A DNA stretch of 64,000 nt, taken from NCBI RefSeq assembly GCF_000426745.1, contig NZ_AUFY01000008.1, forward strand, positions 1 through 64,000, given 5' to 3'. A program made the position numbers and the translations under genes. Source of the stretch: Veillonella montpellierensis DSM 17217 (GTDB taxonomy: Bacteria; Bacillota; Negativicutes; Veillonellales; Veillonellaceae). The notes below the pieces were generated by a model that was given only the letters and a program-made list of their open reading frames with translations, was not told the DNA's origin and made no database searches. Below are positions 1 to 13,432 of the stretch, in pieces (position 1 is the stretch's first letter; every line of letters begins with the position of its first letter).

Positions 1-188
1 ATTGTAATACCGCGTTCACGTTCTTCTGGAGCTTTATCGATCATGCTGTAGTCTTGGAAATCAGCTTGACCTTTTTCAGCCAATACTTTAGTAATAGCTG
101 CTGTTAATGTTGTTTTACCATGGTCAACGTGACCGATAGTACCAATGTTAACATGCGGTTTTGTACGTTCAAATTTTTCTTTTGCCAT
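1..188 (-). CDS. tuf: Elongation factor Tu, N-terminal part (cut by window edge)
   Basis: EF-Tu delivers aminoacyl-tRNA to the ribosome as a GTP complex in the cytoplasm. Only the first 62 or so codons are present, running off the left edge. The translation begins [19 protein letters not shown], followed by the P-loop GHVDHGKT (residues 19-26) and the switch I segment ending ERERGITI, all diagnostic of EF-Tu. The ATG at 186-188 is preceded by GGGAGGA. It is the last visible gene of the str operon, 50 bp after fusA. Nothing unusual is visible. Confidence 0.97.
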   Translation of the reverse strand, partial: MAKEKFERTKPHVNIGTIGHVDHGKTTLTAAITKVLAEKGQADFQDYSMIDKAPEERERGIT

Positions 189-238
189 TTTAAATTGTCC
201 TCCCGGATAATTAAAGTAAACTTTGTAACCCTAATCGA

Positions 239-2314
239 TTACCCATTTTTCTTTGCTTGAATTTCTTCAGCAATTTTCTTAGGAACTTCTTCATAATGAT
301 CGAATGTCATGGAGTAGTTACCACGGCCTTGTGTTTTAGAACGAAGGTCGGTGGCATACCCAAACATTTCACTCAATGGAACATAGGCTTTAATATGTTG
401 GCTACCATTACGTGCTTCCATACCTTCCATACGACCACGGCGAGAGTTCAAGTCACCGATAACATCGCCCATGTATTCTTCTGGCACATCCACTTCCACA
501 GCCATGTATGGTTCCAATAAGCAAGGATCTGCTTTGCGAGCACCTTCCTTGAAGCCCATAGAACCAGCAATTTTAAACGCCATTTCAGAGGAGTCAACAT
601 CATGATAAGAACCATCATAAACGATAACTTTAATATCAACCATTGGATATCCAGCAATAACACCAGATTCCATAGCTTCTTTTACACCAGCTTCAACTGG
701 TCCGATATATTCACGAGGAATAGCACCGCCTACAACTTTATTTTCAAATTCAAAGCCTGCGCCTGGTTCTTGTGGAATCAATTCCAACCAGCAATGGCCA
801 TATTGACCTTTACCACCAGATTGGCGAACAAACTTACCTTCTGATTTAAGTTGTTTGCGAATTGTTTCACGATATGCAACTTGTGGTTTACCCACATTAC
901 ATTCAACTTTAAATTCGCGATTCATACGATCCACGATGATGTCCAAATGTAATTCGCCCATACCGGAAATGATTGTTTGACCAGTTTCTTCATCGGTACG
1001 AACTTTGAAAGTTGGATCTTCTTCCGCCAAACGAGCTAAGGCCATACCCATTTTTTCTTGGTCAGCTTTAGTTTTTGGTTCTACCGCTACAGAAATAACT
1101 GGTTCAGGGAATTCCATCGATTCAAGAATAATTGGTGCTTTTTCATCACATAGTGTGTCACCAGTTGTAGTATCTTTCAAGCCTACAGCTGCCGCAATAT
1201 CACCAGCATATACTATGTCGATTTCATTACGTGTATTCGCATGCATTTGAAGAATACGACCAATACGTTCTTTCTTGCCCTTAGTAGAGTTGAATACATA
1301 AGAGCCAGATTGTAATGTACCGGAATATACACGGAAGAAAGCAAGTTTACCCACGAATGGGTCAGCCATAATTTTAAATGCTAAGGCTGCAAATGGACCT
1401 TCATCGGAAGATTCACGTACTTCTTCTTCTTCTGTATCAGGGTTAACACCTTTAATAGCTGGTACATCTAATGGAGATGGCATGTAGTCAACAACTGCAT
1501 CCATCATCATTTGAACGCCTTTATTTTTGTAGGAAGATCCGCAAAGAACTGGGAAAATCAAGTTTTGACAAACAGCTTTACGAAGAGCTGCTTTCAATTC
1601 ATCGACTGTTAATTCTTCACCTTCAAGGTATTTTTCCATGATGGTATCATCTGTTTCAGCGATAGCATCAACCATCATTTCACGACGTTCATTAGCTACG
1701 TCAACGTATTCTTCTGGAATATCAGTGATTTCATATTCTTTACCATCTTCAGATGTATAAATTTCTGCTTTCATAGTCATCAAATCAATGATACCAGAGA
1801 AAGTATCTTCCGCGCCAATTGGCACTTGGATAGCAACGCTATTCGCACCTAAACGAGTTTTCATCATGTCTACAACATTGAAGAAATCCGCTCCTACAGT
1901 ATCCATCTTATTGACATACGCAATACGTGGAACACCATATGTCGATGCTTGGCGCCATACAGTTTCGGATTGAGGTTCAACGCCACCTTTAGCAGAGAAT
2001 ACTGCTACAGATCCATCCAAAACACGAAGAGAACGTTCTACTTCTACAGTAAAGTCAACGTGACCAGGAGTGTCGATGATGTTAATGCGATGTTCTTTCC
2101 AATGGCAAGTAGTAGCCGCGGATGTAATAGTAATACCACGTTCTTGTTCTTGTGCCATCCAGTCCATCGTAGCAGCACCCTCATGCACTTCACCGATTTT
2201 GTGAACTCGACCTGTATAGTAAAGGATACGTTCTGTAGTAGTTGTTTTACCTGCATCGATGTGAGCCATGATACCGATATTACGAGTTTTCGCTAAGGAA
2301 AATTCTCTTGCCAC
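239..2314 (-). CDS. fusA: Elongation factor G
   Basis: EF-G is the GTPase that drives ribosomal translocation. The protein is about 691 residues, normal for the family. It has the P-loop [11 protein letters not shown] near residue 20, switch region [21 protein letters not shown] and NKMD, followed by domains II-V. The open frame could begin at a GTG at 2321-2323, but that codon overlaps the AAGGAG ribosome site. The GTG at 2312-2314 lies 8 nt after AAGGAG and gives [15 protein letters not shown], the usual EF-G start, so I chose it. It lies between rpsG and tuf in a standard str operon. Confidence 0.97.
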   Translation of the reverse strand: MAREFSLAKTRNIGIMAHIDAGKTTTTERILYYTGRVHKIGEVHEGAATMDWMAQEQERGITITSAATTCHWKEHRINIIDTPGHVDFTVEVERSLRVLDGSVAVFSAKGGVEPQSETVWRQASTYGVPRIAYVNKMDTVGADFFNVVDMMKTRLGANSVAIQVPIGAEDTFSGIIDLMTMKAEIYTSEDGKEYEITDIPEEYVDVANERREMMVDAIAETDDTIMEKYLEGEELTVDELKAALRKAVCQNLIFPVLCGSSYKNKGVQMMMDAVVDYMPSPLDVPAIKGVNPDTEEEEVRESSDEGPFAALAFKIMADPFVGKLAFFRVYSGTLQSGSYVFNSTKGKKERIGRILQMHANTRNEIDIVYAGDIAAAVGLKDTTTGDTLCDEKAPIILESMEFPEPVISVAVEPKTKADQEKMGMALARLAEEDPTFKVRTDEETGQTIISGMGELHLDIIVDRMNREFKVECNVGKPQVAYRETIRKQLKSEGKFVRQSGGKGQYGHCWLELIPQEPGAGFEFENKVVGGAIPREYIGPVEAGVKEAMESGVIAGYPMVDIKVIVYDGSYHDVDSSEMAFKIAGSMGFKEGARKADPCLLEPYMAVEVDVPEEYMGDVIGDLNSRRGRMEGMEARNGSQHIKAYVPLSEMFGYATDLRSKTQGRGNYSMTFDHYEEVPKKIAEEIQAKKNG

Positions 2315-2333
2315 TATAGTCACTCCTTATTAA

Positions 2334-2831
<498 letters not shown>

Positions 2832-2852
2832 TTACTTTGTTGTTAGCTAAGA

Positions 2853-3227
2853 TTATTTTTTAGCTTTTTTAGCGCCATATTTGGAGCGACTTTGCATACG
2901 ATTTTGTACGCCAGCAGTATCCAATGCACCACGAACAATGTGATAACGCACACCTGGAAGGTCTTTAACACGACCACCTCTAATAAGTACTACACTGTGT
3001 TCTTGTAAATTGTGTCCAATGCCTGGAATGTAAGCAGTTACTTCAATAGCATTTGTCAAACGAACACGGGCAACTTTACGAAGCGCGGAGTTCGGTTTTT
3101 TTGGAGTAGCTGTGTATACACGAGTACATACACCACGTTTTTGTGGAGAGTTTTGAAGTGCTGGAGCTGTAGATTTTTTACTCAAGCTTTCGCGACCTTT
3201 ACGTACTAACTGATTGATTGTTGGCAT
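2853..3227 (-). CDS. rpsL: 30S ribosomal protein S12
   Basis: S12 shapes the decoding centre. It has 124 residues and contains the hallmark [15 protein letters not shown] and [14 protein letters not shown] segments. The lysines corresponding to the classic streptomycin-resistance sites (K43 in KKPNS and K88 in GRVKD, E. coli numbering) are unchanged, so no rpsL streptomycin resistance is predicted. An AAAGGAGGT ribosome site precedes the ATG. It follows the L7Ae-like gene in the str operon. Confidence 0.97.
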   Translation of the reverse strand: MPTINQLVRKGRESLSKKSTAPALQNSPQKRGVCTRVYTATPKKPNSALRKVARVRLTNAIEVTAYIPGIGHNLQEHSVVLIRGGRVKDLPGVRYHIVRGALDTAGVQNRMQSRSKYGAKKAKK

Positions 3228-3302
3228 TTGGGCACCTCCTTTCTAAATGTGAGATTTATAATTGATCTATCATGGTGAAATACCACAACAGATATTACCA
3301 AA

Positions 3303-3548
3303 TTAATCCAGAATCCCTACGGCTGAGGCTTTCACCTTAATGTGGCACGCCTTACCAAGTTCTTCCATCGTATGCTTTTCTTCCACCGGCACATTATATT
3401 CTTTGCAAAGTTCAAGAATAGGCGCCGTAATAGGTTCGTCGCCATCTACTGCCACTAGGACCAACTTAACCTCGCCACGTTTGATGGCTTTAGAAGTTTG
3501 TTTAGCTCCAATGGTTTTATGTAGCGATTGCAACGTATCGATTTCCAT
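3303..3548 (-). CDS. L7Ae/L30e/Gadd45-family ribosomal protein (YbxF-like)
   Basis: A small 81-residue protein of the L7Ae family, whose members bind kink-turn RNA. It contains the family pattern in KQTSKAIKRGEVKLVLVAVDGDEP, then a Cys-rich-free C-terminal half ending KASAVGILD. In Bacillus and relatives a YbxF-type protein sits in the same place, between rpoC and rpsL. Here it is the first gene after a near-consensus promoter at 3606-3634, so it probably leads the str operon transcript. AAGGAG lies upstream of its ATG. The exact RNA target cannot be read from sequence. Confidence 0.85.
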   Translation of the reverse strand: MEIDTLQSLHKTIGAKQTSKAIKRGEVKLVLVAVDGDEPITAPILELCKEYNVPVEEKHTMEELGKACHIKVKASAVGILD

Positions 3549-3605
3549 AGGTTCACTCCTTACGGTTTCACTCAGTTAATCCTCACCCTACTTAAGCACT
3601 ATACA

Positions 3606-3634
3606 AGTATATCAATACATGTTCATCATGTCAA
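3606..3634 (-). promoter_or_regulatory. Sigma-A type promoter of the str operon
   Basis: On the minus strand TTGACA (3629-3634) and TATACT (3606-3611) are separated by exactly 17 bp. This is close to the vegetative consensus and lies about 60 bp upstream of the L7Ae-like start codon, so it is the likely promoter of L7Ae-rpsL-rpsG-fusA-tuf. Confidence 0.75.
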
Positions 3635-4070
3635 CAAAAAATCACCTACAAATTCAATAAATATCAATGTTCTTTATACACACGTATCGGCGTGGTTCAT
3701 TTCTTAAAAAAATAATGAATATTTTGCATAAAATTACTAATTTCTAATCTTTTTATTATATTTATAACATTTATATGTATTTAATTTGCAATCATACATC
3801 TTCATTATGCCAATTTGATATAGCTTTTGTATTTTTTTCTATATATAACATGGCTAACCTGTGTAGACTCATAACCATTGCTATACCCCTTCTCCCTTAT
3901 CATATACGCTAGCAACGCTTCACATATACGATATTTCTACACGTACCGATAATGAACGCTCTGGCGTTTACGTCTCTATTCTCTATAGTTAGACCAGTAA
4001 CCGTAAGGGTTTTCAGCTTTTTTGCGACACATTTTCTCCACCTTTTAACGTTCACAAAAAAGATAAAATA

Positions 4071-4103
4071 CCGATAGAACGAGGTATTTCCTAGTTCTAT
4101 CGG
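4071..4103 (-). terminator. Hairpin, possible second terminator after rpoC
   Basis: Perfect 10-bp arms CCGATAGAAC (4071-4080) and GTTCTATCGG (4094-4103) with a 13-nt loop. On the minus strand it is followed by a T-rich but interrupted stretch, so termination is plausible but weaker than at 4213-4250. Confidence 0.45.
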
Positions 4104-4212
4104 CATTCAAAACAACATGTTTTGTCCTATAACTCTACTTTTTTCACATTCTATAGTTAGTAATCTATTATGTTCGCACTTAAAAGGTTGCAACACTATA
4201 ACAAGCATATTA

Positions 4213-4250
4213 AAAGCCACGTGAACAGTATTACCTGTTCACGTGGCTTT
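4213..4250 (-). terminator. Rho-independent terminator downstream of rpoC
   Basis: Perfect 16-bp stem between 4213-4228 and 4235-4250 with a 6-nt loop, followed on the minus strand by TTTTAATA. It separates the rpoBC transcript from the str operon promoter. Confidence 0.75.
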
Positions 4251-4569
4251 ATAGTACCGTTCTATAGGAATTCTATCTGTAGGTATAGTTAATCTATATA
4301 TAGGACAATATAGACTTATCCACCATAACTAGCTATGTCTGTAGTCAATGGATATATAAACTATTATAAACGTATGAACTACAATACACTACCTCCTACA
4401 TCCATAACATATTACTATCTATGGATCATACAGATTGAGCGATAGGTACCGCAAGTCTATACATGTGTAGCCATAGTATTGATAGGAACACTATAGCTAC
4501 ACTATATAAATAGTCATAGTCTATCCACAAGCATTCTCGTGTAGATATACCATAAAATCTATAGAAGTT

Positions 4570-7500
4570 TTATTTTTCTTCTTCATCAGTAGATTCTACA
4601 TCAATGATGTGAGGTTCTTTTTTGACCACTTCAATTTTACGATAACGGCTCATACCTGTACCAGCAGGAATCAACTTACCAATAATGACATTTTCTTTTA
4701 AGCCCAATAATGGATCAATTTTACCTTTTATGGCTGCATCAGTAAGAACACGCGTTGTTTCTTGGAAAGAAGCTGCTGATAAGAAGCTATCAGTTGCCAA
4801 TGCCGCTTTCGTAATACCTAATAAGGTGCGTTTACCAGTCGCTGTTGTTTTACCATTTAGTGTTAAGCGACGATTTTCATCATTAAATGTATTTACATCA
4901 ATCATATCGCCTGGCAACATATCTGCATCGCCTGCTGTTTCAATTTTAATTTTATGTAACATTTGGCGCACGATAACTTCGATATGTTTATCATTAATTT
5001 CAACACCTTGTGATTTATATACTTTTTGTACTTCATATACCAAGTAACGTTGTGTTGCTTCTGTTCCTAATACGCGCATAATATCATGAGGATTTACAGA
5101 ACCTTCAGTCAAACGACCACCAACTTCTACCATATCCCCATCTTTTACGATAATCCGAGAACCATATGGAATTAAATAATCTTCTTCTACGCCATCGTTA
5201 CTAGTAATAAAGATTGTATTCGTGCCTTTTTTATTATCATTTGGCACTACACGGACAACGCCTGCTATTTCACTAATAATCGCATTGCGTTTAGGTTTAC
5301 GGGCTTCAAACAACTCTTCAACACGAGGCAAACCTTGTGTAATATCATCACCAGCAACACCGCCTGTATGGAATGTACGCATCGTTAACTGTGTACCTGG
5401 TTCGCCGATAGATTGCGCAGCAATGATACCAACAGCTTCACCCACTTGTACTTGACCGCCTGTACCTAAATCACGACCATAACACTTCATGCACACACCA
5501 TATGGAGATTTACAAGTTAATACAGAACGAATTTTAACAGTATCGTAGTATTTTACCACTTCGTCTGCTAGTTCTTCTGTAATTTCAGCGTTCAACGGAA
5601 CGATGACTTCGCCAGTTTCTTTATTAACTAATTCTTCTGCTGCAGTACGACCTACAATGCGATCTTTAAGTGGTTCAATAATACCGCTACCTTCTACGAT
5701 AGCTTCTACTTCGATACCATGAATTTCATTGTTGCGAACTTGTACTTCTTTTACATCGGATGCCAAAATAGCTTCGATGCCTTCTTCGGTTAATTTAGTA
5801 GCTGCTGGGAATATTTCATTACCTTCGCTATCAATAACGGCTGCTACCGTATCTTTTCCAAGCATATTTTGAATCATAGTCGTGCGAAGTGTTTCACGAA
5901 TACTATCATCTGTTTCACCTAATATCACTTTTTGTACCATATTAGTGTGATTAATTTCTGTATCACTACCTAAATGTACACCGCGTAATGCGATGGCTGG
6001 CACTTTATGGTTAGCGATTTCTTCTAACATCTCAGCTGTTAATATAGATTCTGCTGGAATAATAACTTCATTAGTATCTACATCAACGACTTCTTTATCA
6101 AGTACTCGTCCAATTAGTTTATCTTTCAATAACTGTACGGCTTGACGAGAGGATGTAGCCAATCGTGCTCGTTCACGAACTAAGTCAATGCCGACTACGT
6201 CACAGTCTTCTTCACGGACGATAACATCTTGCGATACGTCTACTAAGCGACGTGTTAAGTAACCAGAATCGGCTGTACGAAGTGCAGTATCCGCCAAACC
6301 TTTACGGGCACCATGAGACGATGTAAAGTAATCCAACACAGTCAAACCTTCTTTAAAGTTTGCCTTGATTGGCAAGTCAATGATTCGACCAGATGGATCG
6401 GCCATCAACCCACGCATCCCCGCTAACTGACGAATCTGTTGCTTATTACCACGGGCACCAGAAATAGCCATCATATATACAGGATTAAAGCCACGTTGGT
6501 CCGCTGCCATATTATCCATCATCGCATCAGTTACTTCTTCAGTCGCATCATTCCACAATTCAATGGTTTTACGATAGCGTTCTTCTTCTGTAATCAAACC
6601 ACGACGATACAAGCGGGATACTTTGTTAACTTCTGCGTCCGCTTCATTGAGAATATTAAATTTATTTTCTGGTACTTTAATATCTGCAATGGCAATCGTC
6701 ATGCCTGCACGACGAGCAAAGGAGTAGCCAAGCGATTTTACGCGGTCTAGTAATTCAGCGGTTTCTTCGTTACCAAATTTTTGGAAACATTCATCCACTA
6801 ATTTACCTACTGCTTTTTTATCCATAACTTTACCCAATGTATAGTGGCCATCGTCTTGTTTTATAAACTGACGAATTTCAGGATACAAAGCGTTGTTAAA
6901 GATTAAGCGACCTGCTGTTGTTTCTACACGGCCATATCCTTCAAGGCGAATGTATAGAATATCTTGTAAGCCGATCACACCTTGGTCATAGGCTAGCATA
7001 ACTTCATCATAGTTACTGAAATATCTTGCTTTTTCTTTCGTTTCTGGACGAATAACTGTTAAGTAGTATGTCCCTAGAATCATATCTTGTGATGGTACTG
7101 CTACTGGTTTACCATCTTTCGCTGCCAATATGTTATGGGATGATAACATCAATGTCCGCGCTTCCGCTTGTGCTTCCACCGATAATGGTAAGTGACATGC
7201 CATTTGGTCGCCATCAAAGTCCGCATTGAATGCTGTACATACTAATGGATGTAATTTAATAGCGCGTCCTTCCCAAAGAATTGGTTCAAATGCTTGAATC
7301 CCCAAACGGTGCAATGTAGGGGCACGGTTCAATAATACAGGATGTTCTTTAATAACTTCTTCCAATACTTCCCATACGCCAGAATTTACTCGTTCAATTT
7401 GACGTTTAGCCGCTTTAATATTGCTAGCTTGTCCACGTTCTACCAATCGTTTCATAACAAATGGTTTGAACAATTCTAAGGCCATTTCTTTTGGTAAGCC

Positions 7501-8772
7501 ACATTGATGCATTTTCAATTCTGGACCAACTACGATAACGGAACGACCAGAATAGTCAACACGTTTACCCAACAAGTTTTGACGGAAACGACCTTGTTTA
7601 CCTTTTAACATGTCGGACAAGGATTTTAATGGACGATTGCCTGGGCCAGTCACAGGACGGCCACGACGGCCATTGTCAATCAATGCGTCCACTGCTTCTT
7701 GGAGCATCCGTTTTTCATTACGCACGATAATATCTGGCGCACCAAGTTCTAACAAACGTTTTAACCGATTGTTACGATTAATCACGCGACGATATAAATC
7801 ATTCAAATCAGAAGTGGCAAAACGACCACCATCAAGTTGTACCATTGGGCGTAAATCTGGTGGAATGACAGGAATTACATCCATAACCATCCATTCAGGA
7901 CGATTACCAGATTGACGGAATGCTTCCACCACTTCTAAGCGACGAACTGCACGGATTTTACGCTGTCCCGAAGAAGATTCTAATTCTTCACGAAGCTCTG
8001 CATTCAATGTTTCTAAATCCAATTCGCTCAATAATGCCTTAATCGCTTCTGCACCCATATCGATACATACAAACACCACATGATCGGTCGCATCCAATGC
8101 AAATTGTTCTTCTTGAGTTACTTCTTCATAGACTTTATCGTCTTCATCAATGAAAGTATCTTCTTGCATAGCTGCATTCGATTCGATTTTGCGTTTTGCT
8201 TCTTTCACTAGTGCCAATCGATCACTTCGCTGGGAAACCGTTTCGATAACGACTTCTTTGCCGCCGATGGTATAGTTAGAATCTGAAAATTGGGCTTCAT
8301 ATTCTCTATATTCTTGTTCCGATAATAACTGACGTTTCATCAACGGGGTTCCCGCTGGATCCACCACTACATAGGAAGCAAAGTATAGAATTCGCTCCAA
8401 AGAGCGTGGGGAAATGTCGAGAATAAGGCCCATACGAGATGGAATCCCCTTAAAATACCAAATATGGGATACTGGTGTAGCCAATTCAATATGTCCCATA
8501 CGTTCACGACGCACTTTTGCTTTTGTTACTTCTACACCACATTTATCACACACTACGCCTTTATGGCGAATGCGTTTATATTTACCACAATGACATTCCC
8601 AGTCCTTTGTAGGTCCAAAAATACGTTCACAGAATAATCCATCACGTTCTGGCTTGAGCGTACGATAGTTAATCGTTTCCGGTTTTTTAACTTCCCCATG
8701 AGACCATTCTCTAATTTGTTCTGGAGATGCCAACCCAATACGCATGGAGTCAAATTCATTAACGTCTAGCAC
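4570..8772 (-). CDS. rpoC: RNA polymerase beta' subunit
   Basis: Largest RNA polymerase subunit, 1400 residues. It carries the N-terminal zinc site (two Cys pairs, CHC and CDKC, near residues 60-80), the catalytic magnesium loop NADFDGDQM at about residue 515, and the second zinc cluster ([11 protein letters not shown]) further on. The start is GTG at 8770-8772, 9 nt after AAGGGAG. The gene lies 20 bp downstream of rpoB and shares its transcript. The C-terminal end carries a short acidic tail (STDEEEK). Confidence 0.97.
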   Translation of the reverse strand: MLDVNEFDSMRIGLASPEQIREWSHGEVKKPETINYRTLKPERDGLFCERIFGPTKDWECHCGKYKRIRHKGVVCDKCGVEVTKAKVRRERMGHIELATPVSHIWYFKGIPSRMGLILDISPRSLERILYFASYVVVDPAGTPLMKRQLLSEQEYREYEAQFSDSNYTIGGKEVVIETVSQRSDRLALVKEAKRKIESNAAMQEDTFIDEDDKVYEEVTQEEQFALDATDHVVFVCIDMGAEAIKALLSELDLETLNAELREELESSSGQRKIRAVRRLEVVEAFRQSGNRPEWMVMDVIPVIPPDLRPMVQLDGGRFATSDLNDLYRRVINRNNRLKRLLELGAPDIIVRNEKRMLQEAVDALIDNGRRGRPVTGPGNRPLKSLSDMLKGKQGRFRQNLLGKRVDYSGRSVIVVGPELKMHQCGLPKEMALELFKPFVMKRLVERGQASNIKAAKRQIERVNSGVWEVLEEVIKEHPVLLNRAPTLHRLGIQAFEPILWEGRAIKLHPLVCTAFNADFDGDQMACHLPLSVEAQAEARTLMLSSHNILAAKDGKPVAVPSQDMILGTYYLTVIRPETKEKARYFSNYDEVMLAYDQGVIGLQDILYIRLEGYGRVETTAGRLIFNNALYPEIRQFIKQDDGHYTLGKVMDKKAVGKLVDECFQKFGNEETAELLDRVKSLGYSFARRAGMTIAIADIKVPENKFNILNEADAEVNKVSRLYRRGLITEEERYRKTIELWNDATEEVTDAMMDNMAADQRGFNPVYMMAISGARGNKQQIRQLAGMRGLMADPSGRIIDLPIKANFKEGLTVLDYFTSSHGARKGLADTALRTADSGYLTRRLVDVSQDVIVREEDCDVVGIDLVRERARLATSSRQAVQLLKDKLIGRVLDKEVVDVDTNEVIIPAESILTAEMLEEIANHKVPAIALRGVHLGSDTEINHTNMVQKVILGETDDSIRETLRTTMIQNMLGKDTVAAVIDSEGNEIFPAATKLTEEGIEAILASDVKEVQVRNNEIHGIEVEAIVEGSGIIEPLKDRIVGRTAAEELVNKETGEVIVPLNAEITEELADEVVKYYDTVKIRSVLTCKSPYGVCMKCYGRDLGTGGQVQVGEAVGIIAAQSIGEPGTQLTMRTFHTGGVAGDDITQGLPRVEELFEARKPKRNAIISEIAGVVRVVPNDNKKGTNTIFITSNDGVEEDYLIPYGSRIIVKDGDMVEVGGRLTEGSVNPHDIMRVLGTEATQRYLVYEVQKVYKSQGVEINDKHIEVIVRQMLHKIKIETAGDADMLPGDMIDVNTFNDENRRLTLNGKTTATGKRTLLGITKAALATDSFLSAASFQETTRVLTDAAIKGKIDPLLGLKENVIIGKLIPAGTGMSRYRKIEVVKKEPHIIDVESTDEEEK

Positions 8773-8792
8773 GAATATCGCTCCCTTCCTTA

Positions 8793-11700
8793 TTAGTCTT
8801 CATCATCTTGAGAGGATTCAACAGAAGTGAAAGAACTAATTCCTAATTGGCTGATAACATCATCATCTTCGCCAGCGGTGACAGGTTCTTCTTGTTCGAT
8901 AATAGCAGTCGTTTCATCTACTGTTTCAGATGGTTGACTTACTTCTTCGCCCATTACTTCTTTGATTGTATCTTCATTTTCACTTACATTATCATCGTCA
9001 TCAAGTTCTTTAATCACTACTTCTTCTTGGTCTTCATTTAATATTTTTACATCAAGGCCAATACTTTGTAGTTCTTTTAATAGCACTTTAAAGGATTCAG
9101 GAACGCCTGGTTCAGGAATATTTTCACCTTTAACGATTTTTTCAAATGCTTTCGCACGGCCTACTACGTCGTCTGATTTAACAGTTAATAATTCTTGTAA
9201 TGTATAGGCAGCGCCATAGGCTTCTAACGCCCACACTTCCATTTCACCGAAACGTTGGCCACCAAATTGCGCCTTACCACCTAATGGTTGTTGTGTAACT
9301 AAGGAGTATGGTCCTGTGGAACGAGCATGAATTTTATCATCAACCAAGTGATGAAGTTTTAACATGTATACGTATCCTACGGTAACGCGGTTATCCATTG
9401 GTTCCCCTGTACGACCATCATATAAAACGGTTTTACCGTCTTCACTCTTGCCGGCCAATTGTAATGCTTCAAACACATCCACTTCACTGGCACCATCAAA
9501 TACAGGAGTCGCAATATGAATGCCTGCTACATCAGGTTTTGGCATGCCATATTGTTCATAGTCATAGCCAATTGCTTCTAAGGACTTACGAATTTCAGAG
9601 CGTTTTTCACGCGCTTCATCGATAGTTTCCAATATGCGCACTGTCGATTGTAATCTACCTAGTTCTTTTTCTAGTTCAGGATCCATATCTGGTACCGATT
9701 CATCCGTATCGAAGCATTCGATTTGCTTAGCCATATGGGAGCGTTCGATGTCTTTCAGTTCACGGTAACGAGTATATCCACCTAGAGCCGATAGTTGACG
9801 TTCTGTTTCCACTTTCACTAAATCCATAATGTCATTAGTTAATTGTGTAATTTCTTCGTCCACATCTAAATGAGCAACTGTCACATCTTGAGCAATTTGA
9901 GCTTTCAATTCGTCTAGACGTGCATATAAGCCCTTTAATTCTTCAATGTTATCCCAATAGGACGCATCTGTTTTAGCTCGTTCAAGGACTTGTTTAATTT
10001 GCATATCCGTATCTTTAATTTTCATGCCAAGGCCTTGGACAGCAAAGCCCAAATGTGTTTCCAATACCTGACCAATGTTCATACGAGATGGTACGCCCAA
10101 TGGGTTCAACACGATTTGTACTGGTGTGCCATCTGGCAAGAACGGCATGTCTTCACGGCGCATAACGCGGGATACAACACCCTTGTTACCATGACGACCC
10201 GCCATTTTATCGCCTTCATGAATTTTACGTTTTTGTGCAATATATACGCGAACTAATTTATTAACCCCTGGTTGCAATTCATCGCCATTTTCACGAGTAA
10301 ACACTTTAACGTCAACGATTTTACCAGATTCACCATGTGGCACGCGCAAGGATGTATCGCGCACTTCGCGTTCTTTATCACCAAAGATAGCACGCAATAG
10401 GCGTTCTTCTGGTGTTAATTCAGTTTCTCCTTTTGGTGTTGCTTTACCTACGAGAATATCGCCTGGTTTAACTTCTGCGCCAATGCAGATAATGCCATCT
10501 GCATCTAAGTTTTTCAAAGAGTCATCGCCTGTATTAGGCAATTCACGGGTGATTTCTTCGGCACCTAGTTTGGTATCACGCGCATCACATTCATACTCTT
10601 CAATATGAATGGATGTGTAAATATCTTCTTTACAAAGATCTTCGGATAATAAAATCGCATCTTCGTAGTTATAACCTTCCCATGGCATGAACGCAACAAG
10701 AATGTTAAATCCTAGTGCTAATTCGCCGCCATCGGTAGCTGGTCCATCCGCTAATACTTGTCCCGCCACCACGTGATCACCACGATGTACTATTGGTTTT
10801 TGGTTAAAGCAAGTAGATTGGTTAGAGCGCAAGAATTTATTCATCTTGTACACATCGACACGACCATTGTCGTCACGCATTACGTGAATTTGGTCGCCCC
10901 AACAGCGAACAACGGTACCTGCTGCTTTTGCCAAAATACATACGCCCGAGTCGGTAGCGGCTGTATATTCCATACCAGTACCAACTAATGGTGCTTGTGC
11001 TCGTAGCAATGGCACCGCTTGCCGTTGCATGTTGGCGCCCATTAATGCACGGTTCGCATCATCATTTTCCAAGAATGGAATCATCGCTGTACCGATGGAT
11101 ACCACTTCTTTTGGACTTACGTCCATATAGTCTACTTTATCAGGAGTTACTTCCAATACGTCATGGCCAGAGCGGCAAGCAATATGATCACTGACAAAGC
11201 ATCCTTCTTCATCTAACACAGAGTTAGCCTGTGCAATAACCATGCCTTCTTCTTCGTCGGCTGTCATATATGCGACTGTATCGGTAACACGCACTTTAAC
11301 AATTTTATCTGCTTCATCACCAGTACCATAAATTTTTTCAACTTTACGATATGGAGCTTCAATAAAGCCAAATTCATTCACTTTCGCATAGTTGGATAAA
11401 GAGTTAATCAAGCCGATATTTGGACCTTCTGGTGTTTCAATTGGACACATGCGACCATAATGGGAATGGTGAACGTCACGAACTTCAAAGCCTGCGCGCT
11501 CACGAGATAAACCGCCTGGTCCCAATGCAGACAGACGACGTTTATGTGTTAATTCACCTAATGGATTGGTTTGATCCATAAATTGTGATAATTGTGAAGA
11601 CCCAAAGAATTCTTTTACCGCTGCTACTACAGGACGGATATTAATCAATGCCTGCGGTGTAATCATATCGCTTTCTTGTACGGTCATACGTTCCCGCACA

Positions 11701-12965
11701 ACACGTTCCATACGAGTTAAGCCAATACGGAATTGGTTTTGCAACAATTCTCCTACGCAGCGAAGGCGACGATTCCCTAAATGGTCAATATCATCCGTAT
11801 GTCCTACGCCATCCATCAAATTAAGTAGATAGCTAATATTAGCAATCATATCTTCACGAGTAACGGTGCGGAATTCATATGGCAAGTTACAGTTATTACA
11901 GATAACTTTGGCATGAACACCATCGATATCGATGTAGAATTCGGCAAAGCCTTCGCCTGCAAATACGCCTGATTTTTCTACGATTTCAATTTCTTCTTCT
12001 CCAATATGAGTGCCTGCATCTAAGATGACTTCCCCAGTTTCTGGGTTGAAAATAGGTTGTGCCAATAGTTGACCAAACATACGTTGTTTCCAGCCTAATT
12101 TCTTATTCACTTTATAACGACCTACGCGGGCAAAATCATAGCGGCGAGGATCAAAGAATAAGTTGTCAAATAAATTTCTTGCACTTTCTACTGTTGGTGG
12201 TTCACCAGGGCGTAATTTTTTATAAATCTCTACTAACGCTTCTTCAGACGATTCTGTCGTATCTTTTTCTAATGTACGAAGTAAGCGTTCATCGTAGATT
12301 GGATTGCCATCTTCATCAACTTGACCATTCCAGAATAATTCAAGGATAGATTCATTCGTATCCCATCCAAGAGCGCGCACCAAAATAGTTGCTGGTATTT
12401 TACGATTACGATCGATACGAACCGACACAACTTCATTCGCATCAGTTTCTAACTCAATCCACGCGCCACGATTTGGGATAACTGTAGAGGCATATAAACG
12501 ATTCCCCATAGTATCGATTTCTTTATCATAATATACACCAGGAGAACGAACCAATTGAGATACGATAACACGTTCTGCCCCATTAATGATAAATGTCCCT
12601 GTATCGGTCATTAATGGAAAATCACCCATAAATACTTCTTGTTCTTTAATATCCATATTTTCTGGGTCATTATTAACTAGTTGAATGTTAACACGCAATG
12701 GCGCCGCATACGTAGCATCACGATTCTTACACTCATTAATATCATACTTAGGTTCTCCTAAGCTGAATCCTTTAAAAGAAAGTACTAAATTACCTGAATT
12801 GTCTTTAATAGGAGAAATATCGTCAAAAATATTTTGTAAACCACTCTCCAAAAACCATTCGTACGATTTTCGTTGTACATCTAACAAATGCGGCATTTTA
12901 ATAACTTCGTTAATTTTTGCGTACGTATAACGAGTTCGTTTGCCTACCTGCTCAGGTTTGAACAT
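8793..12965 (-). CDS. rpoB: RNA polymerase beta subunit
   Basis: RNA polymerase beta subunit of 1390 residues. I start it at the ATG 12963-12965 ([13 protein letters not shown]), which has AGAGGTG 9 nt upstream. A GTG four codons earlier overlaps that ribosome site. The rifampicin region (about residues 452-483, [13 protein letters not shown] then [13 protein letters not shown]) has wild-type residues at the classic D516, H526 and S531 positions. The protein is longer than the Bacillus form (about 1190) because of insertions and a strongly acidic, probably disordered C-terminal tail of roughly 75 residues. The upstream neighbour is dnaB, not rplJL. Confidence 0.97.
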   Translation of the reverse strand: MFKPEQVGKRTRYTYAKINEVIKMPHLLDVQRKSYEWFLESGLQNIFDDISPIKDNSGNLVLSFKGFSLGEPKYDINECKNRDATYAAPLRVNIQLVNNDPENMDIKEQEVFMGDFPLMTDTGTFIINGAERVIVSQLVRSPGVYYDKEIDTMGNRLYASTVIPNRGAWIELETDANEVVSVRIDRNRKIPATILVRALGWDTNESILELFWNGQVDEDGNPIYDERLLRTLEKDTTESSEEALVEIYKKLRPGEPPTVESARNLFDNLFFDPRRYDFARVGRYKVNKKLGWKQRMFGQLLAQPIFNPETGEVILDAGTHIGEEEIEIVEKSGVFAGEGFAEFYIDIDGVHAKVICNNCNLPYEFRTVTREDMIANISYLLNLMDGVGHTDDIDHLGNRRLRCVGELLQNQFRIGLTRMERVVRERMTVQESDMITPQALINIRPVVAAVKEFFGSSQLSQFMDQTNPLGELTHKRRLSALGPGGLSRERAGFEVRDVHHSHYGRMCPIETPEGPNIGLINSLSNYAKVNEFGFIEAPYRKVEKIYGTGDEADKIVKVRVTDTVAYMTADEEEGMVIAQANSVLDEEGCFVSDHIACRSGHDVLEVTPDKVDYMDVSPKEVVSIGTAMIPFLENDDANRALMGANMQRQAVPLLRAQAPLVGTGMEYTAATDSGVCILAKAAGTVVRCWGDQIHVMRDDNGRVDVYKMNKFLRSNQSTCFNQKPIVHRGDHVVAGQVLADGPATDGGELALGFNILVAFMPWEGYNYEDAILLSEDLCKEDIYTSIHIEEYECDARDTKLGAEEITRELPNTGDDSLKNLDADGIICIGAEVKPGDILVGKATPKGETELTPEERLLRAIFGDKEREVRDTSLRVPHGESGKIVDVKVFTRENGDELQPGVNKLVRVYIAQKRKIHEGDKMAGRHGNKGVVSRVMRREDMPFLPDGTPVQIVLNPLGVPSRMNIGQVLETHLGFAVQGLGMKIKDTDMQIKQVLERAKTDASYWDNIEELKGLYARLDELKAQIAQDVTVAHLDVDEEITQLTNDIMDLVKVETERQLSALGGYTRYRELKDIERSHMAKQIECFDTDESVPDMDPELEKELGRLQSTVRILETIDEAREKRSEIRKSLEAIGYDYEQYGMPKPDVAGIHIATPVFDGASEVDVFEALQLAGKSEDGKTVLYDGRTGEPMDNRVTVGYVYMLKLHHLVDDKIHARSTGPYSLVTQQPLGGKAQFGGQRFGEMEVWALEAYGAAYTLQELLTVKSDDVVGRAKAFEKIVKGENIPEPGVPESFKVLLKELQSIGLDVKILNEDQEEVVIKELDDDDNVSENEDTIKEVMGEEVSQPSETVDETTAIIEQEEPVTAGEDDDVISQLGISSFTSVESSQDDED

Positions 12966-13187
12966 ACTAGCTTTCACCTCTCATCTAATTTGGGTCTACC
13001 ATATTCTATAACGTTAATGAATAAAGACATCCATCAGGTCTCAGTTTTCCTGCTAAATAAGACGACAAATAAGCAAGACTCCTCTCATAAATTTTGGGGC
13101 CTTGCTTGACGTTGCTAGCACAACCTTGAAAGATTAACCTCTTCACAAACAGAGTTATAGGCTAAAAATACACTTTTGCAATTAATA
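12966..13187 (-). promoter_or_regulatory. Long structured 5' leader of rpoB
   Basis: The predicted rpoB promoter lies about 215 nt upstream of the start codon, leaving a long untranslated leader. Within it the arms 13071-13077 (AAGCAAG) and 13101-13107 (CTTGCTT) can pair around a 23-nt loop. A regulatory role (autogenous control or attenuation) is inference only; I do not recognise a named leader family. Confidence 0.4.
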
Positions 13188-13216
13188 ATTATAGCAATAA
13201 AATCATTCGTTGTAAA
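13188..13216 (-). promoter_or_regulatory. Sigma-A type promoter of rpoBC
   Basis: On the minus strand TTTACA (13211-13216) and a perfect TATAAT (13188-13193) are separated by 17 bp. It is the best promoter between dnaB and rpoB, and lies downstream of the dnaB terminator. Confidence 0.75.
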
Positions 13217-13393
13217 GGAATATTTCTCATAGATAGCAATACATGTTCGGTAGTAGTCAAACATGTGTAACACAGACTCGTGACTATATATGCAAACACA
13301 CGCCTTTACAAGTTGCTTGTCCCACTGTTCTTTGACTACTTCTTATCAATCCAAAATCCCTATCGCGACGACATATCTTGTCAAAGCAACTAT

Positions 13394-13432
13394 AAAAAGG
13401 GCGCTTTCTCTATTAGCTAGAAAAGCACCCTT
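13394..13432 (-). terminator. Rho-independent terminator downstream of dnaB
   Basis: On the minus strand an imperfect 13-bp stem (AAGGGTGCTTTTCT pairing with AGAAAGCGCCCTT) with a short loop is followed by a run of five T. It lies about 120 bp after the dnaB stop. Confidence 0.7.

Larger units (their letters stand above)
3635..4569. other. Non-coding region between rpoC and the str operon
   Basis: About 930 bp with no convincing gene. The longest frame (3909-4106, minus, 65 codons) lacks a recognisable family and overlaps a hairpin. The stretch holds two hairpins listed separately (4071-4103 and 4213-4250) and a third just after the rpoC stop (arms 4465-4471 and 4496-4502, with further pairing inside). 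The remainder is AT-rich sequence with many short CTATA-type words. Confidence 0.6.

Noticed and set aside
2315-2323. GTG nine bases upstream of the chosen fusA start
   Set aside because: It touches the AAGGAG ribosome site and adds residues absent from EF-G proteins.
2853-3227. Streptomycin resistance changes in rpsL
   Set aside because: The K43 and K88 equivalents are unchanged.
3909-4106. 65-codon frame on the minus strand between rpoC and the str operon
   Set aside because: It overlaps a hairpin, has no good ribosome site and no recognisable content.
11521-11610. Rifampicin resistance mutations in rpoB
   Set aside because: The D516, H526 and S531 equivalents and surrounding residues are wild type.
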